A stretch of 64,000 bases of DNA, taken from assembly GCA_947561395.2 (NCBI GenBank), contig OX387188.1:10690061-10754060 (forward strand), in the 5' to 3' direction. The notes beneath the pieces are model-generated. The model saw only the letters and a program-made list of their open reading frames with translations, was not told where the DNA came from and did no database searches. The position numbers and the translations under genes were made by a program. Source of the DNA: Buxus sempervirens (taxonomy: Eukaryota; Streptophyta; Magnoliopsida; Buxales; Buxaceae). Every line of letters starts with the position of its first letter. The stretch's first letter is position 1. This document shows, one piece after another, positions 35,905-46,750 of this stretch.

Positions 35905-36600
35905 TCAGACAGAGATTGAAGGAGCAAGGTGTCTCCCAACCCTAAGGAGCAAGATGCCTCTCATAAAGCAAGACATAAAGAGCAAGGCATCTCCCAAGAC
36001 AGAAGGAGCAATGGGTCTCCCAACCACAAAGAGCAAGGCGTCTCTCAAGACTAAAAGGGCAAGGCGTCCCTGGAGCAAGGCGACTCCAAAAGTAAGGAGC
36101 AAGACATCTCCCAACCACAGAGAGCAAGGCGCCTTTCAAGACTAAAAGGGCAAGGCGTCCCTGAAGCAAGGCGACTCCGAAATTAAGGAGCAAGGCGTCT
36201 CCCAACCACAAAGAGCAAGGCATCTCTCAAGACTAAAAAGGCAAGGCATCCCTGGAGCAAGGCGACTCCGAAACTAATGGAGCAAAGCGTCTCCCAACCA
36301 CAGAGAGCAAGGTGTCTCTCAAGACTAAAAGGGTAAGGTGTCCCTGGAGCAAGGCGACTCTAAAATTAAGGAGTAAGGCGTCTCTCAAGACTGAAAGGGC
36401 AAGGTGTCCTCGGAGTAAGGCGACTCCGAAACTAATGGAGCAAGGCGTCTCCCAACCACAGAGAACAATGCGTCTTTCAAGACTGAAAGGGCAAGGCGTC
36501 CCTGGAGCAAGGTGACTTCGAAACTAATGGAGCAAAGCATCTCTCAAGACTAAAGAGGCAAGGCGTCCCTAGCGCAAGGCGACTCCTAAACTAATGGAGC
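35905..36600. repeat. Tandem repeat, period about 92 bp (GCAAGGCGTCTC)
   Basis: Degenerate units of the form GAGCAAGGCGTCTCTCAAGA...AAAGGGCAAGGCGTCCCTGG...GCAAGGCGACTCC repeat about seven times, each holding several GCAAGGCG words. Minus-strand frames rich in ALL/LAP are repeat by-products. Confidence 0.85.
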
Positions 36601-36860
36601 AAAGTGTCTCCCAAGATTGAAGACCTTTGGAGAAAGGCGTCTCCCACATCTAAATGGACACGGAAATGTGTCCCTAAGGAGCAAGTTGTCTCCCACATCT
36701 GAATGACACGGAAATGTGTCCCTAAGGAGTAAGGCGTCTCCCATATTTGTATGACACGGAAATGTGTTCCTATAGAGCAAGGCGTCTTCCACATCTAAAT
36801 GACACGAAAATGTGTCCTTAAGGAGCAAGACGTCTCCCAAGATTGAAGGACATGGCGTCC
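36601..36860. repeat. Tandem repeat, period about 59 bp (GACACGGAAATGTGTCC)
   Basis: Four units share GACACGGAAATGTGTCC (an 11-nt-spaced inverted repeat GACAC/GTGTC) and GGCGTCTCCCACATCT. Follows directly on the 92-bp array. Confidence 0.85.
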
Positions 36861-37590
36861 TTGGAGCAAAGAATCTCCAAACCGCAAAAAAGTTGAGGCC
36901 AAAGCCTCCCGATTGAAGAACAATGAGCAAAGACTTGAAAAGGAGCAGAGCGTCTCCCAAGACTGAAGGACAAGGTGTCCCTAAGGAGCAAGGTGTTCCC
37001 ATTCCTGAAAATGACAGAGAATCAAGACATGAAGAAGAAGAAGACAAAATGAAGAACTGCTGGGCAAATGGCCCTTTTGTAATTTTCATTTTCCCACTTT
37101 TGTATCATGGGATTTGAACCAGGAGTCGGAGCTCTTCAGTGTGCTGGACAGCAGTGACTCTTAAACCCTTTAGAAGCCAAATAAAGCTAAGGGATGGTAT
37201 ACTGACATGGGGGAAAAAATTCAAACTTAAAAAAAAAAAAAAAGAAAGAGTGAAAAGATAAAAGAAGAAGTCAAAAGTCAATGGTAAAAACAAGTGGAAA
37301 AGAACACTATTGAAGCACTTTTGCATCAACGCTGAAACAAGTGGTGAGTCTAAGTCCAACCCATCTTTTTCAATTCAAACTAAAAAAGGAGAACAATTCC
37401 AAACGCCCAAATGGCAAGGAAAATCCCCAGAACTTGGAAGTGAGCCAAAGCAACACGGAGCTTGCACCGGCACTTCCGCATCTTTGAAAACATTAAAAGA
37501 CCTAACTCATCTGTTATGTCGACAGAAATGCAAAGTGCAAAAATAGGGTTCTTTTTATTCTTTGTCATTCATCACCTTGGTGACTCTAAC
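36861..37590 (+). other. Non-coding 3' internal region
   Basis: Trailing GCAAGGCG-like repeats to about 36995, then AT-rich sequence up to the polypurine tract. No frame of note. Confidence 0.6.
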
Positions 37591-37603
37591 AAAGAGGGGC
37601 AAC
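37591..37603 (+). other. Polypurine tract
   Basis: AAAGAGGGGCAAC directly before the 3' LTR start TGTAAGCACC; the primer site for plus-strand DNA synthesis. Confidence 0.88.
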
Positions 37604-38765
37604 TGTAAGCACCCCATTTTTTCACCATAAAATTGTCCAAGAAGTATATCTTAAACCGGCATATATATAGGCACATAAATCGAGGTTTCTATAATGGACC
37701 CGCCTTTTTTAAATAACAAGCCCATAAGAAAGAGAATTCTGAGCCGATTCCAATGCACCAAATCGTGCTCAAATCGGATCTCAAACGGCTAAGTTATGAA
37801 TAAAAAGAAATAAAGGGTAGTTTGGGGATTTTTACAAAACCGAAATTGGATGCCATATGGCAGCCACGTGTACGCCATGGTGGCTGCCATGTGGGTGATA
37901 AATTAAAATTTTGTGGGGTTGTTTTAGTAAATAAGTAAGTTTCCTAATGGGTTTCTTATGCAAATAAATAACAAAGTTAATAAAAGTTTAAGATTAAAAA
38001 AATAATAATAATAAAAATAAACAAAGAGAAATGAGTTGGACGAATTGGTCCAACTCATATTCTCTTGAGATATTGAGACAAAGCTTAAAAATATATATAT
38101 AAGCCTAATCAAAATGTGGGACAAAATAGACTTTGACCAAACCTAATTGAATGAGGGTGTTTAAGAGAGGAAGATGAAGAGTTAAGGATTTAAAGAGAAG
38201 AAGAGGAAGGGTTAGTTGTTTAAGAGAGGAAGAGGAGAAGTTAAGGAAATGAGAGGTTTAGGAGAGGAAGAAGAAAGGTTAGGGGTTAAGAAGTTGAAGG
38301 GGTGGGAACTCTCTATAAAAGGGCTTGAAGTTGGGAGCAAAAGGGGAGGAGAAAAAGTAAGAGAGTTTTTTGAAAAAAAAGAAAGCAAGTAAGAGAGTTC
38401 TTTGAAAGAAAAAGCAGCAAGTAGGAAGAAGTGAAGAAAAGAAGAGGGACGTCTACTAGCAAGGAGGGAGAAAGGAAGACTGCTGTTCACGACACACCAA
38501 TGTTCCAAGACCTGATTTGAAGTGTCAATCCATAACAAGTGAGTCATTTGTTTAATACATTGTATGAGACCTCTCTTTCATTACAATTTTTGAGATAAGA
38601 TTACATGATTGGTGAGAGACATGTATATATGTTTGATGGCTTTGCGTAATTTTATCATGTAAAAAAAAAGACAAAGATGTAAAGTTCTGAATTTTTTTTC
38701 CTGCATTAGGTTTGCACTTGTTTTCCAGATAAACCAATTTTTTTCACCTAGTTCTAGTTTGATTC
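37604..38765 (+). mobile_element. 3' LTR of the gag-only element, first part
   Basis: Starts TGTAAGCACCCC; aligns with 28051-29236. TATAAAAG at 38314. Broken after GATTC (38761-38765) by the LTR inserted at 38766. Confidence 0.92.
38314..38321 (+). promoter_or_regulatory. LTR TATA box (TATAAAAG)
   Basis: TATAAAAG matching 28782 in the 5' LTR. Confidence 0.5.
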
Positions 38766-38861
38766 TGTAGACACCCCCAAATTGCACAATAAAAATGATG
38801 AATAATTGGCAAAAATCACTCTTTCCTTTAAAATCAGCACAGAATTTGAGAAATATGCATT

Positions 38862-39018
38862 TCTTCTTGTATCCAACAACTCAGGTTGGATACAAGCATA
38901 CCTTTTTATATCCGACATAAGTTGTTGGATATAAGCAGCGCTTAATGTATCCGACAGCATATGTTGAATACATATAGGTGCTTTTGTATCCGACCTGAGA
39001 TGTCGGATACAAGCTTTT
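38862..39018. repeat. Array of four 7-nt-loop palindromes
   Basis: Stems are GTATCCAAC/GTTGGATAC, ATATCCGAC/GTTGGATAT, GTATCCGAC/GTTGAATAC and GTATCCGAC/GTCGGATAC, each with a 7-nt loop. Changes on one arm are often matched on the other. Confidence 0.8.
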
Positions 39019-39176
39019 TGCTCAGAATTAGGGTTTTCTGAGAGTTTTCACTTTTTACCAACATATCCTTCATTAAAGGAGTGGAAATCTCGGAAATAGT
39101 CTTAGGGTTAAGGTTGGTGGACTCTAGACATCATTTTGTGTTTACCATCATGCAAACCCTAACCCTAGCCTTTGCC

Positions 39177-39184
39177 TATAAATA
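39177..39184 (+). promoter_or_regulatory. LTR TATA box
   Basis: TATAAATA in TGCCTATAAATAGGAGGC, 103 nt before the donor-like CCCAG|GTAAGCC. Confidence 0.6.
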
Positions 39185-40734
39185 GGAGGCTCCTCCTCAA
39201 GCAAATGGCCAATAAGTTGGAGATTGAAGAGCTTCGAGTGAAGAAGGGAATCGCTGCAATATTTCTTCCAGAAGCCCAGGTAAGCCACAAACCTCTCTTT
39301 ATTTTTCTGTTCTTACATTCTAGGTCTAGCTCTCTTCTTCTACCTTTCTGTAGAATAAGGCCTAATCTGTGTGTATGAAAACCCTTCCTCTACTCAAAGT
39401 ACCTCGAGACTCCCCCTAACCGTAAAACGTGAAGGCGGGATCTAGGGGAAACGAGACTGAGGATTGATCCTAGTGTTAGAACCTTGTTGGAATAAGCCTT
39501 TTGATTCTATGAAAACCGTTTCATATTCAAAGTACCCTAAGATTATCTCGAAGAACCGTTAAACGGGGAGAGAGAACTAAGGGAAACGATAATGGAACGG
39601 AACCCTAGGTTGTTTTAGAACCCCATTTGATTGATATGAATGCATGCTACATGTTGTTATATTATTGAAGAATGAATTTTTACACACACACACATAGCAC
39701 TTGTTTTGTCGGATTTGGCTCGTATTTTGGATCAATTGCCGTCATTGTGGTAGATCTAAAATAAATAGCCCCAAGCAATTCTAGGATGTTCGTTATCGAT
39801 TTCAATCAAATTTATTTCAAATCTTGAAAACCTCTAGGTCTAACCTCTTGGTTTTGGGCATTTTGCTCACTTTTGGGGTTTTTGGCATATTCTTTCCAAT
39901 CGGAGAGAATGGTGAGCCAAACTTGTGCCCCATTTCTTCCTAGAGGTTCTTCAATATCTTTTTAAAATGATTTTGATTTATCTTGCACGGATTCCACACA
40001 CCCAAGCACTGTTTTGGGTTGATCTTCTTTAAAAAGGCTTAACTTGACAGCAGCTGTACCCCAACTTCGGACACTCATAACTTCATCGTCCAAATGAATT
40101 TTGGAGTGATTCTAGAGCCATGGGAAAGGTGAGGCTGTCTAGTTTATTCCTGTAAAATTTCATTAATTTCTATGAAGCGGATTTTTGGCACCTCTTAGTC
40201 GAAGTTGATAGGTCAGTTCAGGTCTGATTGTAGAACTTGTCACTTCGACTGAGCGCCATATGTTCGTTTTAAATCCGATTTGAATGATTCTTGTTTTTGT
40301 GTTTTCCTTTGGAAGTCTAGTTTCAAATCCAGTTGGTTTTATAATTTTTGACTCCATTTGTGTCGTGGGTAACAGATTTACTCAGAACTGCTCAACAGCA
40401 CTTTTCTGGGTAAATCTGTGATCTTCGGGGCCTGTTCGGAAGGTCACCCAAGGCACATCCGAATGAATTTTTTTATGAGGCTAGTTTAATTTGAAAGATG
40501 GCCATACATACTTCATTCACACCAAATTTCATGGATTTATATGGAGCCGATTTTTCTAAATGATCTTCCAAACTTGCCCACTTGTCACTTTTAACTATCT
40601 CCAGCAGCAGATTTCAAAGGAGAATAACTCCTAGGATTTTAACCGGAATTAATTGAAAATTTGCATGAGTCTTCTATTTGTCATAATCTTTCAAATGGAT
40701 TTGGGTTGATTCAATTTAAACTAGTGGAGTGCAC

Positions 40735-40748
40735 GTGCAGTACTGCAC
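40735..40748 (-). terminator. Helitron 3' terminal hairpin
   Basis: Perfect palindrome GTGCAGTACTGCAC 10 nt inside the CTAG end, in the place where Helitrons carry the hairpin thought to act as a transposition terminator. A second palindrome, TGCACGTGCA (40730-40739), overlaps it. Confidence 0.75.
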
Positions 40749-41365
40749 TATATAGTTCGGACCGGTAAAATCCATTTGCAACAATTTTAAGTATATCTTG
40801 AGTCTATAAACAGACAAACATTGTAAACATGAACAATTAAATTTATTGTTACCTAGAGTACTCAATCGTATGTCTTCAATTTTGGTTTGGGTCTACCATT
40901 TTGAAACATGGTTTGGGTTATGCTTCAATACTTTTACCCTTCATTCGGGAAAAAATTAATAAACTAAATTTTGTCTTCTTGAACATGAAATTAAACATGA
41001 GTGCTGGGTTAATTTCTTAAGAGGCCCTCCTGCTTCATTTTTCTCAGGCAGGCTTCCTGCAATCAACTCCACAATTTCTCTATGATCATATTTCAAACAA
41101 TATATCATGAGGTGGCCAGCTATCACGACCAAAACATTTTCAGTGTTAATTGCTTAATTGGTACCAATCAAGGTAAACATTAGTGATAATGAAAGATCCG
41201 ATAATCAACAAACTGAATTGGACAAAAGAAAAAAAAACGTAATGCATCTAAATACATGAGCCCGACTGGGGAAAAAAAAAGCTCAAAAGCCAAGACACTA
41301 CTTCAATTCCATCCATAGATCACATGCATTTCAGGTTGCTCCGCTGAAAGTTCCAACATACACAG

Positions 41366-41494
41366 TTATGCATGATTAGAAAGTGTATGCCCAGTTTCTC
41401 CACAGCTATAACAGAACTTCTGCTCCATGCTAGCATCGCCCTTGTTCAGGCAATTCTTGAGGCTATGCCCTCGTTGCCTACAAAGCAAACATGT
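41366..41494 (-). pseudogene. Captured exon of a CCHC zinc-knuckle protein (ZCCHC9-like)
   Basis: The minus strand has an acceptor-like TTTTCAG followed by an open exon reading CLLCRQRGHSLKNC and CYSCGETGHTLSN. The first knuckle is a complete C-X2-C-X4-H-X4-C; the second loses its last Cys and stops two residues later (NHA stop). The spacing and the RGHSLKNC / GETGH words resemble plant CCHC proteins related to ZCCHC9. It is a single-exon fragment, cut in the middle of the second knuckle, inside the Helitron and on its strand. Transcription is unknown. Confidence 0.75.
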
Positions 41495-42615
41495 CTGAAA
41501 ACACACCAGGTTATTACTTGTTAACATAGCAACCTCACATAGAAATCGATTCCAAGTCCAAGCCCCAATTTTTTATACACAATTAATACCTAAATGAAAA
41601 AAGGACCAAAATCTAAAGGGAAACAATAAATTTATGGAAATGGGTTAAATTTATAGGATAATGCATAAAGCATGAGTCACAATCAATGATGCCAAGAAAT
41701 AACCCAAGTAGAAAGATCAATAAAAATCATAGAAGCATCATTAACCTATGAAAATATAGTCTCTAAATCCTGTAGTCCTGCAGGCGTTTCAATCAGAAAT
41801 CTTTTTTGATTGCAATCTCTCTTCTAGAATGTCTAAGCCTTCTAATGCAGCTCATATACCAAAGGAGGTTCCCTCCTGAGCTTGGGTTCCAGGATTGATG
41901 CCACATTGTTTAACTTTTCTAACCATGTTTATCTGAACTATGTAAAAATATAAAACTATGGTACAGCAACATTTGAGTAACAAAATAAGTTCCATCCACG
42001 AATCTTGACCATATTTTTATCATCCTACACTTGAGCCTATAAGAATTTCCATAAACCATGTTACATGAGTAAAAATGAACCATGTTGCATGCATTCATTG
42101 AAAATTCAGCCATAGAAATTGGACAAATGTAGCATGAAATTGGACAGCACTCGTTTTAGTTAAAATAGGAGCACGAAATGTACGTACGGTTTCTCACTTT
42201 TGCTGGTATAATGTCTTACGAATTCCACGCTCACATATGATGCAATGTCTTTGGATACAACAACTTGGAAAACCAAAGAGAGGCTGAAAATTTTAAAAAT
42301 GATGAATTTTACATAGTGGAAGCAAGCATAAAGAACATAATAAAGTACACTAAAAGAATGTAGAAAATCATGGAACGAAGCTGATTGGTTTATAAAAGCT
42401 TTTCTAGAAATTATCGGTTCCATTAACAAAATTAGCATTGAACTGAACCATATGTAAATATTGTATAAATCATTAGTCTAACTCATTTTCAGCTTAATTG
42501 TAAACAGTAAAGGTAATTATTATTTTCCAAATCTTAGCAGCACTACGTCCCACTTGAACCTTATGGAGCTAGTGAAGAGCATTTGAAGACACATATTAGG
42601 GAAGACGTTCTTTTA

Positions 42616-42828
42616 TTACTGTACCAATGTAAATGAACCCACTAATATTGAGGCTCTGTTGAGTAGATTAGGGGGTGGCATTGGCAAGTCCTTGGATTCT
42701 CTTGTGACTGGATTCCATAAATTTATGGAACTCCACTTACATGTGCATACCAACACATTGCAGCAACCACAAATGTTAATTTGGTGGCTATGAAGACAAT
42801 TCTTGACCAGATTTGGCCATGTAAACAT
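42616..42828 (-). pseudogene. Captured F-box-associated domain fragment
   Basis: The minus strand reads GCCNVLVCTCKWSSINLWNPVT and then RESKDLPMPP. The order CN-x-LVC ... LWNP-T-R-K-LP is the signature of the F-box-associated (FBA/kelch-like) region of plant F-box proteins. Only this short core survives, ending at a stop; no F-box is present. Recognised by motif only, so moderately sure. Confidence 0.6.
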
Positions 42829-43362
42829 TCTGATTCAGTATATCCACAGGCAGTGGACATCACCTATGTTAAGAGACTACAAAAGATCTAACTCTCTAAT
42901 CATCACTAAGGTATCCTATTGTTCTGAAACCTCAATCAGCAAATACATGTTAGCCATGAGATTAACATCTTTTCCAAATGAAAGTTCAACCCATTAAGTC
43001 GTAAGCATAATTAAATTTTACTGAGTAAAATTTCAGGTTATAACACCGGAAAGTGATAAGTTAACCTTGCTTCATTACATTGATGACCAGCAAGACGTTC
43101 TTTTATTATGTGAATCCCACCAGCAGAAAATACGTTGGTACAGTGAAGACAATTGTTGAATGGAGGGTCATGATTTTTTTAATTTGGTGGGTCAATTCTT
43201 GACCAGATTTGACCATGTAAACATTCCGATTCAGTATATCCACAGGCAGTGGACATCACCTCTCTTAAGAGATTACAGAAGATCTAACTCTCTAATCATC
43301 ACTAAGGTATCCTATCATTCTGAAACCTCAATCAGCAAATACATGTTAGCCATGAGATTAAT
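42797..43362. repeat. Direct duplication of about 165 bp inside the Helitron
   Basis: 42804-42963 and 43201-43360 are nearly identical (beginning ACCAGATTTGGCCATGTAAA in the first copy), separated by about 240 bp. Not itself a recognised gene. Confidence 0.88.
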
Positions 43363-43991
43363 AAGAAAAATTTGCTCAACAATTCTAAATATTTAGGATG
43401 AAGGTAAATTTGTTATATTCTCATAGAAAAGTGAATTTGTAGAACATACCACCAACACGCACAGACAGAGAACCTTCTTTTAACAATTATGCTGCTGCAC
43501 TTTTTCGAATATTCTCAATTGTAGCCGTTGCTAATTCAGGAATGTGTTATACATCGATTGCATGACCTTGTGGTCCAACCGTCAAGGCGAAACATGCTGT
43601 CAAATACGCAGTCCCTAATGAAGACAGAGAAAAAGAAAAGCACAAAAAGTCAAGCAGAGTACACAATGACACCTTAGAGTTCCCACAACTCCAAGATCAA
43701 CAACCCATACAGCAAAGAGATACCCATGATTTCCTCATGAGTATCTCATAGATGGGCTAATTTAATGGAAGGTCTCAATAGACCCTATGTCCCTATTTTG
43801 ATGGAGAACGTTACGTGGGATTGCAATGTCCATTGGAGAACTGGCAAGCAGAGTACACAATGACACCTAAAGAATTGAAAAACTTTTCAATTCTTTTCAA
43901 CAATGCGGCACCCAAATAAAAGAATAAAATCATCCATATGCAACATACAGGTAGGACACCAGGTAACATCATCAACCAACAAAGGCTATAT

Positions 43992-44145
43992 TTTTTTTTG
44001 ATGAATAATGAAACTTTCATTAGATCAAAGGGGAGAGGAGCACCTCACAAGGAGTGAGAACACCCCCAAAATACATAATAAAACCACAAAAAACCAAAAA
44101 AAACCAAAAATAGAAGACTCTAAAGAGTCCTCCAACATGATAAGC
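43992..44145 (-). mobile_element. Short retroposon (LINE 3' end or SINE)
   Basis: About 154 bp starting with a poly-T run and flanked by long imperfect repeats around ACCAACAAAGGCTATA (about 43974-43990) and ACCAACAAAGACTATA (about 44155-44171). The poly-T at the left implies minus orientation. Long target duplications plus an A-tail fit target-primed retroposition. Confidence 0.55.
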
Positions 44146-45340
44146 AACATCAAGAACCAACAAAGACTATATTATATCATGATGGGTAGGGAACCAGGGC
44201 ACGACAACAGCCAGCAACGAAAAAACAGATAGGGTGTTTAAATAGACGAAAGTGCAGTCCTAAAAGACATGCTTGCAGCACATTTACACTTCTCAGAAAT
44301 CAAAACTCAAGGCTCCTAGCCATTACATTACTCACAAAATAAATTGATCAAACTTTTAGAGCACTATTCAATTGGGTGCTTCTGCATTAAAATTCCAGAA
44401 AATATTTGAAAGCATTAAAATTTCAGCAGATGACAAATAGAGAAGTTATTGAATGGTCAATGGCTTTACAAAAAAATATTAACATGAACCTTCAGATTAT
44501 AACTCCTCCATCAATGAAATTGGAAGATAAATCATGCTAATTGGACAACATAGAGTTAGTCAGAAAATGTTATTTTGCTAAACTTCCTAATAATTAGTTT
44601 TCCCAACATTTACGGCATTTGTGACATGTGACATTATACATTAAGTGGCTCCGAATGAGGAATTTTTTGAGAACTTCGTAATTCCAAAGTTGACTATTGC
44701 TAATGCTTGTGCAATACCAGAAATGTAGGTCAGTGTATTAGTTCAACAATTCTCTTAACTTATGAGAAGCCATGGAGTCAAATATCTACCTTAGGTTCAG
44801 AAATAGAACGCAAGGAGAGGACTTGAACAGCAAATAGCAACAGACTCCAAAGCAGTTTTTCCCTTCTGCTTTCAAAAAGGGCACCAGATAATTAACGGTC
44901 TCAAGCATTCTTATCATTCCAAAGTTGAACCGAGAAAAAGAAAATCTGAAACGTAAATTGGTAATGAAGTAGATAATAAAAGGGCAATACCGCATCGTAT
45001 CTTATCAAGAAAGATGCATCAAGGAAAGAAAGTTGCAAGTGAGAATACTAAAAGCACAATAGCACTAAAAGCAATCAAGCAACATGACATAAAAAACACA
45101 TTGACATTGTAATTAGAAAGTGACTGAAAGACCTAGAAAATAATTTGAGTAAATAGTAACAATAATTTCCGTTTTCTTATCGGTTTGTGCTGCAGATCAT
45201 TGTTAGGAACGATGCCTTCTCACCCGGAACTATGAATCAAAGAACCAATTTCCTGGCATATTTCTTTCTTGTGGAAGAACCCTAAAGTGGGTTTCAGGGC
45301 AGAGTGACATTGGGGCATAAATCTCACTCCCGGTGTTCAT

Positions 45341-45601
45341 ATGATGGTAATTGCAGAATACGCTGGACAGGAGTCAAGAAAGTACCTACGGAAAGTTTGT
45401 GTTCCAATGCTGGGAAAAACTCAGCAGTTCACCAAGGGATATTCCTCTGGTTTGGTTCCTGAGTACCGGCATGGTGTTGAGATTATGGGTGAATCGGAAG
45501 GGTTTGGTAGCTCAGTTTCAAAGACTTCACGGACTGAAAGGAAGGAAGTTGAAATGAGATTGAAAGGGAACTTGAACGGGTTGGGAATGTTCAGAAAATA
45601 G
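45341..45601 (+). pseudogene. Captured N-terminal fragment of a GTE-type bromodomain factor
   Basis: Open frame of 86 codons containing EYAGQESRKYLRK, FTKGYSSGLVPEYRH, GESEGFGSS and TSRTERKEVEMRLKG. These resemble the N-terminal region of plant GTE (global transcription factor group E, GTE8/10/12-like) proteins, where YRHAVE...ESEGFGSS precedes an SRSERKDLE-type segment. Here those parts are brought together, so an internal stretch is missing. No bromodomain follows. It lies on the opposite strand to the zinc-knuckle fragment, so capture was in mixed orientation. Recognised from memory of family motifs; a search is needed to confirm. Confidence 0.6.
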
Positions 45602-45646
45602 TTGCATTAATCAAGTCAGAGTATAAGCGTTAGTAGCTGTGCTTAC

Positions 45647-46022
45647 CTGAGAGTGATGGACGTGGGAGAAAAATACCAGAAAATCGAAGGCCTGCAGACG
45701 ATGGTTGACGATGGCAGTCGATTGCTTCACCAATGGGAAAGGCATCTCCAGTAACTGCTACCGCAATAGACAGCAAATGCATTGTAAGAAATGAGATCGA
45801 GTAGGGTGTGTTTGAGGGAAGAATTGAAATTAAAAGGTTATCCATGAATGTTACCTTGCACTTGGTGAATAAAGGAAGGGGAGGAGTTCCGATTTGAGCG
45901 ATGGGAGGAGGTGTTGCATAATCCAAAGCAGTTTCAAGGTTATTGTGAAGGGAGGGAATGCTGAAGATGAGCGATGCTGCACGGGGAAGGCGAAGGTGAT
46001 TCGAAGGGAAGGAATCCATCAC
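45647..46022 (-). pseudogene. Captured exons of an unidentified plant gene
   Basis: Minus-strand frame begins MMDSFPSNHLRLPRAAS; exon 1 appears to end at TGCAAG|GTAACA (45855) and a second exon (about 45757-45647) ends at CTCTCAG|GTAAGC. Two good donors in a row and Ser/Pro-rich, coding-like composition suggest a 5' gene end (possibly an organelle transit peptide). Product not recognised. It lies just inside the Helitron 5' end. Confidence 0.4.
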
Positions 46023-46512
46023 GAGGTAGACGGAGGGGAAGACGCGACGTGGGAGGAACAGTTAGCAAAACGGACCGGTGGGTTCAGGAAGAGTGGAGGC
46101 GCATTGGCGTTTCTGTCCTCTAAATGATCCCTTTATTAGGTAAGGTTGGTAAGGATGTAGAGGGTTCTCGTGGAAAAGAGAGTATGTTTATTGGCACACT
46201 TTCCAAAGGGTCCAATTCCCTTTATATATAGTATAGATATAGATTTGAATGATTTCAAGACAAATGGTTCTTGCTTTTACCGAATTTTCCAGATTTGGCT
46301 CAACTTGGTTTTGTGCAACTTTTGCTTTGATTTCCATCTATTGGTGATATTCCAGAAGTGATATTGACATAAAAGAGGATTTGGAATTCATTTGGATTTT
46401 TCATATGAAGATATCACACATTTGTTTAATCCTTTTCAAAGTTTTTGATTATTTTAGCAAGCTTTCTCATTTTTTTAGCATGAACAACACTTGGCAACCA
46501 CTTTGTGTGGGT

Positions 46513-46543
46513 GAATGGGGGTGCCTAACACCTTCCCCCGTTC
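46513..46543 (+). other. Conserved LTR-end hairpin, 13-nt loop
   Basis: GAATGGGGG with CCCCCGTTC (9 bp, one T-G pair) around TGCCTAACACCTT. Confidence 0.75.
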
Positions 46544-46750
46544 ATAATCTAATCCCCTTACCCATCTCTGGATTTGATTTTCAAGTAGAGTTATTTTTAC
46601 TCTAGTATTTGCCTTTTTGCTTATTTTTGAATCTTTTGGTGTCCATTCACACCAAAAAAATTGAATGGTGGCGACTCTCCCATTTTACGTTGAGCCCGTG
46701 TGTTGACGGAAGGAAATCATCCCGCTGATTTTTCCATGTCTCACAGATTC

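Larger units (their letters stand above)
40721..46237 (-). mobile_element. Non-autonomous Helitron with captured gene fragments
   Basis: On the minus strand it begins TCTATACTATATATAAAGGG after an A (46238) and ends CTAG before a T (40720), with a hairpin-forming GTGCAGTACTGCAC (40735-40748) just inside the 3' end. These are the Helitron rules: TC start, CTRR end, 3' hairpin, insertion between A and T without target duplication. The intact LTR copy at 1-2766 confirms the empty site, since the sequence joins cleanly across it. No Rep/helicase is present, so it is non-autonomous. It carries at least three gene-like fragments and a small retroposon. Confidence 0.85.
38766..46745 (+). mobile_element. 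Tat-type solo LTR split by a Helitron, TSD GATTC
   Basis: Starts TGTAGACACCCCC and ends GTCTCACA, flanked by GATTC (38761-38765 and 46746-46750). After removing the Helitron (40721-46237) it is a 2.46-kb LTR of the family seen inverted at 1-2766, with palindrome array (38862-39018), TATAAATA (39177), donor CCCAG|GTAAGCC (39280) and 13-nt-loop hairpin (46513-46543). No internal region is present, so it is a solo LTR. Confidence 0.92.

Noticed and set aside
35905-36223. Leu/Ala-rich minus-strand frames
   Set aside because: By-products of the 92-bp GCAAGGCG array.
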